A stretch of 64,000 nucleotides of DNA from Anaerolineae bacterium (GTDB taxonomy: Bacteria > Chloroflexota > Anaerolineae > Anaerolineales > Villigracilaceae): the NCBI GenBank assembly GCA_021324435.1, contig JAJPIZ010000017.1, forward strand, positions 33,924-97,923, read 5' to 3'. Positions 51,608-59,993 of this stretch are shown here, piece by piece (positions within the stretch are counted from its first letter, which is position 1; the number at the start of each line of letters is the position of its first letter). A model generated the notes under the pieces. That model ran no database searches. It was not told the DNA's origin and worked only from the letters and a program-made list of their open reading frames with translations. Both the position numbers and the translations under genes were made by a program.

Positions 51608-52625
51608 TAGTAGGGTCTTATGCTAGTTGACAAAACGTCCTCGAGCGTGATATTGGAGTTTCTGCTCAAAGAAGCCCAACACGCAAGAGGACGCTCCAAT
51701 GATAAACGACTTCAATGATTTTTGTACCTGGATGTACATGGTGACAGATGATATTTGGCTCAAAATCGCTCCTTTCTTCAAGCGCTCGGGACCTCGCCCG
51801 GCGTGTCCAGACAGTGAATTGCTGGCGATGGCGTTGATTGGCGAATGTCGCGGCTGGGATGTTGAAACCGAGATGCTCAGTCACTGGCAGGAACATCGTG
51901 ACTTGTTTCCCGTGATTCCTACCCAAAGCCGCTTCAATCGTCGCCGTCGAGGCTGGATGCCAGCTTTCAATCTCATTCGGCGAGTGATCCTGCAATGTCT
52001 GGATATTGCCCAGGATCACCAGTGTGTCATGGACAGCCTGCCATTGCCTGTCGTGCAGTTTCATCTCGTACCGTCCTCGCCCGCCACCAGTCTCTGGCGA
52101 GCCAACGGTTCCACCTTTGGCAGAGTGCCATCCAAGAAGCAGACGATTTTTGGATACAAATTGCACTTGCTGATTGCCATGAATGGTGTCATTCTTGATT
52201 TTGAACTTGCACCTGCCCATGAAACCGATTTGGAAGTCGGTTTTGAATTGCTTTCGGAACATACCGACTTGCAGGTTTTGGGTGATAAAGCCTATATCAG
52301 TGCTGCCAAAGCCGCTCAATTGTGGCAAGAGAACCGAGTTGTACTGAAAACCATCCCTCGCCGCAATCAGCAAAAGCAATTACCGCGTACGACGCAGCGT
52401 CTGTTCAACGCCGTTCGACAAATGATCGAAACTGTGAATGCACAACTTTCTAATCAGTTTCACATTGAAGTCAACCATGCCCATACCTTTTGGGGTTTAT
52501 GCACCCGTCTCTACACCAAACTCGCTGCTCATACATTGTGTATTTACATCAGTCGTTTACTCGGCAAGCCTGCCTTTCTGCAGATCAAGGCTTTGGCTTT
52601 CCCGATCTAGCATAAGACCCTACTA
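51608..52625 (+). mobile_element. IS982-type insertion sequence, complete
   Basis: Perfect 19-bp terminal inverted repeats: TAGTAGGGTCTTATGCTAG at 51608-51626 and its complement at 52607-52625, total length 1018 bp. One transposase gene fills it. No clear target-site duplication is seen. The transposase stop codon lies inside the right repeat. Confidence 0.92.
51699..52610 (+). CDS. IS982-family DDE transposase
   Basis: 303 residues, intact. The three acidic catalytic positions probably lie in VMDSLPLPV, LGDKAYI and RQMIETVNAQL; SRFNRRRR and KKQTIFGYKLHLL are typical of the family. Intact frame and perfect ends suggest recent insertion or present activity. Confidence 0.9.
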   Translation: MINDFNDFCTWMYMVTDDIWLKIAPFFKRSGPRPACPDSELLAMALIGECRGWDVETEMLSHWQEHRDLFPVIPTQSRFNRRRRGWMPAFNLIRRVILQCLDIAQDHQCVMDSLPLPVVQFHLVPSSPATSLWRANGSTFGRVPSKKQTIFGYKLHLLIAMNGVILDFELAPAHETDLEVGFELLSEHTDLQVLGDKAYISAAKAAQLWQENRVVLKTIPRRNQQKQLPRTTQRLFNAVRQMIETVNAQLSNQFHIEVNHAHTFWGLCTRLYTKLAAHTLCIYISRLLGKPAFLQIKALAFPI

Positions 52626-52743
52626 TAATCAGTATACTGGGCAGTTTGATGGCTTGCCAAGCGATGTTCAGGAAATGATAAATCAGGATTCGTCTTTTCA
52701 AAGAGCACTGGAAAATGCATTTCGTGCTTTAGGAGAACGCTAG
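52626..52743 (+). pseudogene. 3' fragment of a gene cut by the insertion sequence
   Basis: Directly after the IS an open frame encodes about 39 residues (NQYTGQFDGLPSDVQEMI..., ending FRALGER) and stops at TAG 52741-52743. No start is available inside it. One base later the next gene starts, so the two were probably an operon. Family not recognised. Confidence 0.45.
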
Positions 52744-52744
52744 A

Positions 52745-53233
52745 ATGAATGCCAACACCGCAATGAAAAATTTGCTTCTTCGTTAGGGTGATACAGCGGA
52801 CCAATCATTTCAATTAAGCCCTGAATTGATTTCGTTATTGGGGTCTGGTATCATCGAGAATAATGGAACATTCCTTTTGAAGAAATTAGAAGATTCAGTT
52901 AAAGACCCCTTCCCCCGGTTTGGGGATCTCACTGGATACGAATGTGAAGTCAATCATGTACATCTGGAAGATTATATTGATTTCTCCCACAACAAAGATC
53001 CCGAGATACTTTTTCGAAGCGGAGTTGCATTTGTTAGCCGTCTCAATGAAAAACTTGCTTTAACCTATCATAATGAGCACTTCAGGATTATCCTAAGTTA
53101 TAGTTTGGACGAGCCACTTGGTTGCTCAATACGATTTCATAAAATTAGAACAGGCGAAAACTGGATAAAGATGGAGGATCTTGAAGGATACAAGTCAGAA
53201 GCTATCATGGTCATGGATGTGCCAGCTAAATAA
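52745..53233 (+). pseudogene. Hypothetical gene with an in-frame TAG codon
   Basis: ATG 52745 has AGGAG nine bases upstream. It reads 13 codons (MNANTAMKNLLLR), meets TAG at 52784-52786, and the same frame then stays open for 148 codons to TAA 53231-53233. A TTG at 52826 could restart translation but has no good ribosome binding site. The protein is acidic, AT-rich in coding sequence and unlike its neighbours. It is a fresh pseudogene, a sequencing error, or a readthrough case. Family not recognised. Confidence 0.5.
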
Positions 53234-53426
53234 TCCTTCTGGGTGCATCCTCTGATTTTGGTCTAATGCTGTTAGAAGAAAAAGGCTTTCTCGATTCTTG
53301 TGCTCATTGCTGATCCGGAGCAAGGGGAAATAACTGCCAACAAATCGCCCTTGCCCAAAGTTACGATCCCTTCGGCGCGCCACGTGGCACTTGAAACTTG
53401 CTTCCAAACCTGCAATCAACCCTTAA
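53234..53426. other. Spacer without recognisable gene
   Basis: AT-rich bases between the decayed gene and the promoter of the DUF4388 operon. I see no supported feature in it. Confidence 0.4.
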
Positions 53427-53455
53427 TTGACGCATCCTTCTCAACCATGTATAAT
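53427..53455 (+). promoter_or_regulatory. Strong sigma70-type promoter of the DUF4388/GTPase operon
   Basis: TTGACG (53427-53432), 17-base spacer, TATAAT (53450-53455). The best housekeeping-type promoter in the window. A short GC-rich hairpin (CCCCTCGGGG) follows in the leader. Confidence 0.85.
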
Positions 53456-53491
53456 CCTCGCATTCGCCCCTCGGGGCTTTGTTGAGGAACC

Positions 53492-54298
53492 ATGGCGTTA
53501 CGCGGCAACCTACGCGATTTCACAGTCACCCAATTACTTAATCTCATCAACCTGGCGCAGAAGACCGGCACCCTCATCGTGGACGGGCCGACCGAGCAGG
53601 CGTACGTCTCATTCCGCGAGGGGAAACTGGCCTATGCCCGCATCGGTCAGGACGATGGCTCGCTGGCTTCGGTCCTGCACAAAGCCAACAAACTCAACGT
53701 CAATCAATATCGCACCATCACCGAACGCGCCGGGAAGATCACAGACAAAGAATTGGGACTCCTGCTGATCAACGCCGGGTACGTCTCGCAGGAAGACATT
53801 CTCCTCAACCTGCAAAGTTACTTCACAGATGTGATTCGCCGCCTCTTCACCTGGGTGGAGGGCTTCTTCCGTTTCGAGAATGAAATCCTCCCGCCCGAAG
53901 ATCGCATCAACGTGCGGCTCGATCTGGAGAATCTGATCATCGAAGGCTCACGTCAACTGCGCGAATGGGAACAACTCACGGATGAAATTCCCAGCCTCGA
54001 TCTGGCGCTCAAATTCACCGAACGCCCGATGACGAATCTCAATCTCAGCGTCGAGGAATGGCGCGTGGTCAAGTACATTGACCCGAAGAATTCCATGAAG
54101 CAGATTGCCGCGGCGGCCAAGTTAAATGATCTCGAAATCCGCCGCATCGTGTATGGGTTGATTCAGGCCGGGCTGGTCGAGATGGTGCGCGCCTCGAACA
54201 AGATCCCGACCCTGAACCCGAAGATGTTCCCGACGCAGGACACGGAAGAACAAAAGACCCTGATCAATAAATTGATCGGGCGCATTCAGAATCTATAA
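53492..54298 (+). CDS. DUF4388 (PATAN-like) protein
   Basis: 268 residues. The N-terminal ~100 residues (ALRGNLRDFTVTQLLNLINLAQKTGTLIV, FREGKLAYARIG) match DUF4388, a signalling fold often found beside receiver domains and small GTPases. The C-terminal part (EEWRVVKYIDPKNSMKQIAAAAKLNDLEIRRIVYGLIQAGLVE) resembles a winged-helix. Probably an effector or regulator of the GTPase encoded next. Confidence 0.8.
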   Translation: MALRGNLRDFTVTQLLNLINLAQKTGTLIVDGPTEQAYVSFREGKLAYARIGQDDGSLASVLHKANKLNVNQYRTITERAGKITDKELGLLLINAGYVSQEDILLNLQSYFTDVIRRLFTWVEGFFRFENEILPPEDRINVRLDLENLIIEGSRQLREWEQLTDEIPSLDLALKFTERPMTNLNLSVEEWRVVKYIDPKNSMKQIAAAAKLNDLEIRRIVYGLIQAGLVEMVRASNKIPTLNPKMFPTQDTEEQKTLINKLIGRIQNL

Positions 54299-54301
54299 TT
54301 T

Positions 54302-54405
54302 TATGTCACTCTTTGTTGCTCAAGCCGCCGTCCTCGGCGGCTGGGACGCCGCCGAAAGCAATGGAGGAGATTGCTTCGGGAAAGACGCCCTCGCAACGAC
54401 ATAAC
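54302..54405. repeat. REP-like palindromic repeat (family A)
   Basis: Left end TATGTCACTCTTTGTTGCTC, internal GCCGCCG/CGGCGGC hairpin, GGAGGAGATTGCTTCGGG, right end CTCGCAACGACATAAC. Lies between the DUF4388 and GTPase genes. Confidence 0.75.
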
Positions 54406-54419
54406 AAAGGACAGGAATT

Positions 54420-54959
54420 ATGCAAACGGTCAAAATGGTCGTCACAGGCCCCTTCAGCGCCGGCAAGACTCAGTTCATTCAGTCTGTCAGCGAAATTGAC
54501 GTGGTCGCGACCGAACGAAAAGTCTCCAACGCATCCGAGCGCGCCGTCAAGGACGCCACGACGGTTGCCATGGACTTTGGCCGCATCACCGTGGACGAAG
54601 ACCTTGTTCTTTATTTATTCGGGACACCCGGCCAGAAACGTTTCGACTTCATGTGGGAGATTCTGTCCGAAGGAATGTTGGGTTTCATCGTGATGGTCGA
54701 CTCGACCCGCCCCGAAACCTTCCGCGAGGCTCGATCCATTTTGGAAACATTCCGCGCTTACGCGCCCACGCCGTATGTCGTCGCGGCCAATAAACAGGAC
54801 ATCAAAGACGCCTGGGAACTTGAAGACATGCGTCACGCTCTGCGCCTCGACGGCAAAACCAAACTTTTGCCATGCGTCGCCACCAACAAGAAACAAGTCA
54901 AAGCCGTTCTGCTCGAATTGCTCTACAGCATCCTGGCCGAGATGGAATCGGGCAAGTAA
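54420..54959 (+). CDS. Small Ras-like GTPase
   Basis: 179 residues. P-loop GPFSAGKT at 10-17, switch I threonines in KDATTVAMDFG, G3 as LFGTPGQKRF where glycine replaces the usual aspartate, and G4 ANKQD. This is the MglA-like/SRPRB-like prokaryotic group, which in other bacteria works with Roadblock or DUF4388 partners to position or switch systems. The aspartate loss at G3 is shared with some MglA-type proteins. Confidence 0.87.
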   Translation: MQTVKMVVTGPFSAGKTQFIQSVSEIDVVATERKVSNASERAVKDATTVAMDFGRITVDEDLVLYLFGTPGQKRFDFMWEILSEGMLGFIVMVDSTRPETFREARSILETFRAYAPTPYVVAANKQDIKDAWELEDMRHALRLDGKTKLLPCVATNKKQVKAVLLELLYSILAEMESGK

Positions 54960-54963
54960 TTTC

Positions 54964-55054
54964 TGTGTCACCCTGAGCGAAGCGAACGGTCTCCGCCGCA
55001 AAGCGGCAGGATTCTTCGGTCGCCTGCGAAGCGGCTCCCTCAGAATGACACTTT
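54964..55054. repeat. Dispersed repeat (family B)
   Basis: TGTCACCCTGAGCGAAGCGA ... GCTCCCTCAGAATGACAC, matching ends of the 20.2- and 41.7-kb copies. Confidence 0.75.
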
Positions 55055-55119
55055 TCTTCAATTTGTTGCTCCTGGCGCTGGATTCGTCGATCATAATAAA
55101 AATGCGGAAATGATTTTTT

Positions 55120-55926
55120 GTGTCCTCCATAACCACTGATCAGGGAATCGTACACTACGAAGTCTACGGGCGGGGCAGGCCCGTCATCCTTCTGCATGGC
55201 TGGCTCGGATCGTGGGGCCTGTGGCAGGAGACGATGGCCTACCTCGGCTCGTTCTATCGCACTTACGCGCTCGACTTCTGGGGTTTCGGCGAATCGGGCA
55301 AGAAGCGCGATACCTACGCCGTGCAGGATTTCGTTGACCTCGTCAATCAATTCATGGAACAACTTGGCATCGTCCATGCGCCGCTGGTGGGGCACAGCAT
55401 GGGAGGCACGGTCAGCCTTTCGGTCGCGGTTAAATATCCGGATCGAGTCAGCCGGGTCGTTGTGGTCGGTTCGCCCATCGTCGGTTCATCGCTTGCGCCA
55501 CTGCTCAAATTATCGGGTTATCGTTCCATCGCCTTTGTGCTTTTCAACATGATGGGTCCCTTCCGCGCCTGGATGAAATATTATTACTCCCGCCGCATCT
55601 GCACCGACCCGCGCTTTCCAGACATGATGGATCGCGATCTCTCGCGCACCACGGTCGAGTCATTCCTGCGAAGTATCGCATCCCTGCGCCGCACCGATTT
55701 GCGTCCCGTGCTCGATCAGGTGAAGGTCCCCGTGTTGGGCATTTACGGCGACAAGGATAAGATTGTCCATCCGCTTCAATGGAAGCCTTTACAATCGGGC
55801 ATCCCGCGTGCGCGCATCGAACGTTTCCCTCAGGCCGGTCATTTCATGATGCTCGAAGAACCGTCCCGATTCGACGCCATCCTTGGAAATTTCCTCGACG
55901 ATACCCGAACCCGGCCCATCGAATGA
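55120..55926 (+). CDS. Alpha/beta hydrolase
   Basis: 268 residues from GTG 55120. Oxyanion region LLHGWLGSW, nucleophile elbow GHSMGG, acid probably in YGDKDKIV, and histidine in AGHFMMLEE. DFWGFGESG is typical of esterase or epoxide-hydrolase-like enzymes. The product overlaps the V4R gene start by 4 bases (ATGA). Substrate unknown; lipid esters are possible given the neighbours. Confidence 0.88.
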   Translation: MSSITTDQGIVHYEVYGRGRPVILLHGWLGSWGLWQETMAYLGSFYRTYALDFWGFGESGKKRDTYAVQDFVDLVNQFMEQLGIVHAPLVGHSMGGTVSLSVAVKYPDRVSRVVVVGSPIVGSSLAPLLKLSGYRSIAFVLFNMMGPFRAWMKYYYSRRICTDPRFPDMMDRDLSRTTVESFLRSIASLRRTDLRPVLDQVKVPVLGIYGDKDKIVHPLQWKPLQSGIPRARIERFPQAGHFMMLEEPSRFDAILGNFLDDTRTRPIE

Positions 55927-56540
55927 CCGAATATTTCTACCCTCAACGCATGGGACGTATCATCCTGCTTGCAACGGAGGAAGTCCTGGGACGCGAGGGG
56001 GTGAATTCGGTCCTGCGACTCTCCAACCTCGCCTCTTACATTGACCATTTGCCGGGGGCGCGCTCCGATAAAACGTTTTCCTTCGGGACGGTGAGCCGCC
56101 TCATAGAATCACTGGAGCAGGCTTACGGTCCGCAGGGCGGACGCGGGACCGCGTTGCGCATCGGGCGCGCCTGCTTTCAATATGGTCTGCGTGAATATGG
56201 TTCGATCCTGGGCATCACAGAAACTGCCTTCCGCTTGTTACCCCTCCCCGCGAAATTTTCCATCGGCGCGAGGTCCTTTGCCGAACTGTTCAACAAACAC
56301 ACCGACCAGCGCGTGCGCGTGGACGAGAACGAGGTGAAATTACTTTGGCACATTGAACGCTGTCCGCTGTGTTGGGAGCGTCATGCCGGCGAACCGATTT
56401 GTCATCTGGCCGTAGGCTTGTTGCAGGAATCGCTGTACTGGTTGAGCGGGGGAAAAATCTTCAACGTGGAAGAGACTGCCTGCATCGCGCGCGGTGACGC
56501 GGCTTGCACCATCGCGATTGAAAAATCTCCGCTTCCATAG
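55923..56540 (+). CDS. V4R (4-vinyl reductase) domain protein
   Basis: 205 residues from ATG 55923. The C-terminal half carries the V4R pattern: CPLCWERH ... CHLAVGLLQESLYWL ... ETACIARGDAACTIAI. V4R domains bind small hydrophobic ligands or take part in tetrapyrrole chemistry, and are used as sensors in XylR/DmpR-type regulators. The N-terminal 100 residues (MGRIILLATEEVLGREGVN) match the usual N-domain of the stand-alone form. Confidence 0.8.
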   Translation: MTEYFYPQRMGRIILLATEEVLGREGVNSVLRLSNLASYIDHLPGARSDKTFSFGTVSRLIESLEQAYGPQGGRGTALRIGRACFQYGLREYGSILGITETAFRLLPLPAKFSIGARSFAELFNKHTDQRVRVDENEVKLLWHIERCPLCWERHAGEPICHLAVGLLQESLYWLSGGKIFNVEETACIARGDAACTIAIEKSPLP

Positions 56541-56544
56541 TTGT

Positions 56545-56600
56545 GCCCTTTTCCCTGACCTCGCTTCTCGGCCCTTTCCCAAGGGGCGGGGATGAGGGAT
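56545..56600. repeat. GC-rich palindromic repeat (family C)
   Basis: CCTTTTCCCTGACC, CCCTTTCCCAAGGGGCGGGG and ATGAGGGA words form a weak hairpin before the leaderless gene at 56.66 kb. Confidence 0.5.
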
Positions 56601-56645
56601 TTCTTTGATAACACAACTGTAAGAGACAAATACTCCCAGTGCTAA

Positions 56646-56651
56646 TATAAT
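56646..56651 (+). promoter_or_regulatory. -10 box (TATAAT) for a probably leaderless mRNA
   Basis: TATAAT ends 9 bases before ATG 56661, with GAGACA 17 bases upstream as a partial -35. No ribosome binding site. Confidence 0.6.
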
Positions 56652-56660
56652 TGTGCCCAT

Positions 56661-57938
56661 ATGATTAAAGTGATTTTGCAGGCCCCCAAGCCGATCATGC
56701 CGTTCTGCGAACCGGCGCGCGATCTGCGTTTGCAGAACGCGCCGCTGTGGTTGCATCAGCGCAACCTGCTCGCGCCGTATGTCACGCGCGAAGTGGAATT
56801 GAAACCCGGGATGCGAATGCCGCCTCTGCGCGAGCCGACGCTTGTCTATCGCGACAACCTTTTCTTCGACGAAGATTACATCAGAGTCTTCATGGCCGAG
56901 GCGAGGAAACGCAGGAATGCGGTGCGCGCCGCGTTCTCTGCGGATGACCCTGCTTTCAGAGAACATGCGCTTCCTCTTTCGACATCATATACGCCTGCCG
57001 GGAGCGTGTACCTCGCTGACCTGTGGTATTACCCCAAAGGCCCGGTGGCGGATGTGGAGCCGCTGGTCATTGATTTACAATCGCGCGAGATCGGCTATTA
57101 TCACGTTCCGACCTACATGGCCGATCAAACCGGCGACCTGCTCTTTCAAGTGCCGCTTCGTTCACTGATCGCGATTGACTCGTGGGTGCATGTCTTCATC
57201 GCGGACGTGGTATTCGGTCTGTTTGGACGCGGGGCGCGTTTTGAAAAACATCTCAGCGAGAGTCTGGGTTTCAAACTCGGCATCCTGAGCAAAGCCCTTT
57301 ATGAGGGCAGGCAGCTGCTCGAATGTTCGGAACTGGTGAAGGTCGGCAGGAACTGCGTGATTGACCCGCGCGCCGTGATCCACGGACCGACGACCATCGG
57401 CGATAACGTGACGATCAACGCCGGAGCCGTGATCGAGAATTGCATCATCGGTAATAACGTCAATGTTTCGCAGGATGTGCAGTTGATGCTTTCCGTGGTG
57501 GGGGATGGAGCGTTTCTTCCGTTCCGCGCCGCGCTGTTCATGACCACTGTGATGGAAAACAGCATGATTGCGCAGAATACGTGTTTGCAGATGTGCGTGG
57601 TGGGACGTAACACCTTCATCGGCGCGGGCAACACGTTCACGGACTACAATCTTGTCCCCGCGCCTTTGCGCGCCCTGGACGGCCAGGGCAAATTGGGCGT
57701 ATCCAATCGGCCGGTGATGGGCGGCGCGGTGGGACATAACTGCCGCATCGGTTCGGGTCTGGTCATCTATCCGTCGCGTACGATTGAATCGGATGTGGTG
57801 CTGGCCGCTTCGAAGGAACGCCGTGTGATTGACCGGGATGTTCACTTTGAAGATAGCGACCATCATCATTTCAAATCGGGCCGCCTGCATCGCGCGTTGT
57901 ATCATCGCCAAAAAGACAAGGATTTGGAATCGTGGTGA
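56661..57938 (+). CDS. Left-handed beta-helix (hexapeptide-repeat) protein
   Basis: 425 residues. The N-terminal half is unassigned but has LYKD-like and EIGYYHVPTYMADQTGDL segments. From about residue 225 hexapeptide repeats begin: GRNCVIDPRAVIHGPTTIGDNVTINAGAVIEN, summarised by VIDPRA, TIGDNV, TINAGA, IIGNNV; then more turns to about 400. Such beta-helices carry nucleotidyl- or acyltransferase sites or act as scaffolds. Neighbours suggest a role with the AAR-like enzyme. Confidence 0.7.
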   Translation: MIKVILQAPKPIMPFCEPARDLRLQNAPLWLHQRNLLAPYVTREVELKPGMRMPPLREPTLVYRDNLFFDEDYIRVFMAEARKRRNAVRAAFSADDPAFREHALPLSTSYTPAGSVYLADLWYYPKGPVADVEPLVIDLQSREIGYYHVPTYMADQTGDLLFQVPLRSLIAIDSWVHVFIADVVFGLFGRGARFEKHLSESLGFKLGILSKALYEGRQLLECSELVKVGRNCVIDPRAVIHGPTTIGDNVTINAGAVIENCIIGNNVNVSQDVQLMLSVVGDGAFLPFRAALFMTTVMENSMIAQNTCLQMCVVGRNTFIGAGNTFTDYNLVPAPLRALDGQGKLGVSNRPVMGGAVGHNCRIGSGLVIYPSRTIESDVVLAASKERRVIDRDVHFEDSDHHHFKSGRLHRALYHRQKDKDLESW

Positions 57939-57987
57939 TCTGTGGCAGGGACACAGCGACGCTGTGCCCCTGCAAACGTAATTCTTT

Positions 57988-59073
57988 ATGGATACCTTCG
58001 CTTTTATCATTCATCCTATTGATCCAAAACGCGACGTCAGCCGCAAATTTCCCCTGCTCGGTAAAATCCTGACCGAGGGGCAGATCAACTTTTTCTCCAC
58101 GTTCTTTCCTCCAGTGTATCTTTCTGAAATTGAAGGCGTTCAATCTGCCGCGACAGGCAAGCAGATCAAGGGCTGGTTTGTCGCCTGCCCGTACACCCCA
58201 AAACGAATGCTCGAGTTGTCGGAACGTACGGTCTATCGTAAGATTATCCAAACCGGACGCATGGCTGAAAAACTGGGCGCAAAGATTTTGGGCCTCGGCG
58301 CGTTCACGTCCGTGGTTGGAGACGCGGGCATGACGATTGCCAAAGAGCTGGACGTTCCGGTCACCACCGGCGATTCGTTCACGGTAGCGATGGCCGTTCA
58401 GGCCATCCGCGAGGCCGCGGATGTGATGGACATTCCGCTTTACAACGCGACCGCGGCGGTCGTCGGCGCGACGGGCGCGATTGGCCGCGTCTGCGCGGAA
58501 CTGTTGGCGGGTGAGGTGGGCCGCCTTTTGCTGATTGCCCGGGACGAGGCCAAACTCGAAGAACTGCGCGCCCGCTTGAAGGTCCGGAGCAGAGCCGAGT
58601 TACTTATCAGCACGCAGATGGATTCGCTATCCGAGGCGCATCTCATCCTGACCGTGACCAGTTCCATCCACGATGTGATCCATCCTGAAAATCTACAGCC
58701 GGGGAGCGTTGTCTGTGATGTAGCCCGCCCCCGTGACGTTTCTGCAATGGTCGCCGCGGCGAGAGATGATATATTAGTGATTGACGGCGGCATGGTGGAC
58801 GTGCCAGGCCCCGTGGATTTCCATTTTAACTTTGGTTTTCCCGAAGGCAAAGCCTATGCCTGCATGGCCGAGACGATGGCCTTGGCGCTGGAGGGCCGCT
58901 TTGAAGATTACACGGTTGGCAAGAACATCACGTTGGAGAGAGTGAAAGAGATTACAGCCATTGCCGCAAAACATGGGTTCCGCCTGAGCGGTTTTCGCTC
59001 GTTCGAGCGCGAAGTGACGGAGGAACAGATCGAGATCGTGCGCCGTAACGCCCATCGGGCGCGGCGCGCTTAG
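57988..59073 (+). CDS. Long-chain acyl-ACP reductase (AAR)-like protein
   Basis: 361 residues. The whole plan matches cyanobacterial acyl-ACP reductase: an N-terminal part with SAATGKQIKGWF, LGAFTSVVG, VTTGDSFTVAMAV, a Rossmann motif VVGATGAIG (160-166), SVVCDVARPRD, IDGGMVDVPG, and the C-terminal YACMAETMALALEG. Cys292 in that last motif corresponds to the catalytic cysteine of AAR. AAR makes fatty aldehydes from acyl-ACP. No aldehyde-deformylating oxygenase is seen nearby, so alkanes need not be the product. Confidence 0.78.
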   Translation: MDTFAFIIHPIDPKRDVSRKFPLLGKILTEGQINFFSTFFPPVYLSEIEGVQSAATGKQIKGWFVACPYTPKRMLELSERTVYRKIIQTGRMAEKLGAKILGLGAFTSVVGDAGMTIAKELDVPVTTGDSFTVAMAVQAIREAADVMDIPLYNATAAVVGATGAIGRVCAELLAGEVGRLLLIARDEAKLEELRARLKVRSRAELLISTQMDSLSEAHLILTVTSSIHDVIHPENLQPGSVVCDVARPRDVSAMVAAARDDILVIDGGMVDVPGPVDFHFNFGFPEGKAYACMAETMALALEGRFEDYTVGKNITLERVKEITAIAAKHGFRLSGFRSFEREVTEEQIEIVRRNAHRARRA

Positions 59074-59081
59074 GAGGCTCT

Positions 59082-59981
59082 ATGGGAAAAGCCCGCTTGT
59101 TGGTTGTGGAGGACGACGTTGATATCGCCAACATGCTCAAGATTTATTTCTCGGGCATGCAATTCGATGTGGATGTTGCTCATCGCGGGTCGGACGCGCT
59201 GGAGAAGACCAAGCAGGTCCTGCCGCATCTGATCGTGCTCGACATCATGTTGCCCGATATTGACGGATACGAAGTCTGCCGCAACCTACGGACGAACACA
59301 CGCACCAGTCACATTCCCGTGATTTTTCTGACGCAGAAGGATGAACGCAGCGACCGATTGCAGGGGCTGGAACTCGGCGCGGACGATTACATCACCAAGC
59401 CATTCGATATTGAAGAATTGAAACTGCGCGTGACCGGCGCCATCCGCCGCTCGGAGCGCGAGAGTCTCACCGATCCGCGCTCGGGACTTCCGGCCGGGCG
59501 GCTGATCGAGGAGCAGTTGCGCCGCATCATCCGCGAAAAGGACTGGGCTTTGCTCGACATGCGCATCAATCATTTCGAGCCGTTCAAGGATGTGTACGGT
59601 TTTGTGGCAGGCGACGATGTGATGCGTTTTACCGCCATGCTGATCGGCGAGGTGGTGGATGAACTCGGCACGAGCAACGACTTCATCGGTCACGCGGGCG
59701 GCGACAACTTCATCGTCATCACCAATCCCGAGGCCGCGTTGCAAATTCGACAGCGCGTCAAAGAACGCTTTGCCAATGAGGTTTTGACTCACTACAACTT
59801 TATGGACCGCCAGCAGGGGTTCATCCAGGCGCCAAAGTCAGATGGCGGGACAGTCAAAGTTCCCTTTATGACCATGTCGGTCGGCCTGATCACGCCGAAT
59901 CAGCATTCGTTCGCTGATATTCGCGAGATCACTGAACTGGCCGCGGAAGCGCGCCGGCAGGATTCACTGGCCGCGGCATAA
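59082..59981 (+). CDS. Response regulator: receiver plus degenerate GGDEF domain
   Basis: 299 residues. Receiver at 1-120 with Asp11-Asp12, phosphoacceptor Asp54 (LDIMLPD), and the lysine of YITKPFD. The second half follows the GGDEF fold (LTDPRSGLPAGRLIEEQL, FKDVYGFVAGDDVM) but the active-site loop reads AGGDNFIVI, so the glutamate of GGDEF is replaced. It is probably inactive as a cyclase and may bind a nucleotide or partner. Lies directly before a giant sensor. Confidence 0.85.
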   Translation: MGKARLLVVEDDVDIANMLKIYFSGMQFDVDVAHRGSDALEKTKQVLPHLIVLDIMLPDIDGYEVCRNLRTNTRTSHIPVIFLTQKDERSDRLQGLELGADDYITKPFDIEELKLRVTGAIRRSERESLTDPRSGLPAGRLIEEQLRRIIREKDWALLDMRINHFEPFKDVYGFVAGDDVMRFTAMLIGEVVDELGTSNDFIGHAGGDNFIVITNPEAALQIRQRVKERFANEVLTHYNFMDRQQGFIQAPKSDGGTVKVPFMTMSVGLITPNQHSFADIREITELAAEARRQDSLAAA

Positions 59982-59993
59982 GAGGCTCATGTC

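Noticed and set aside
51590..52625. Target-site duplication flanking the IS982-type element
   Set aside because: The bases outside the inverted repeats on the two sides do not match over 5-9 bases.
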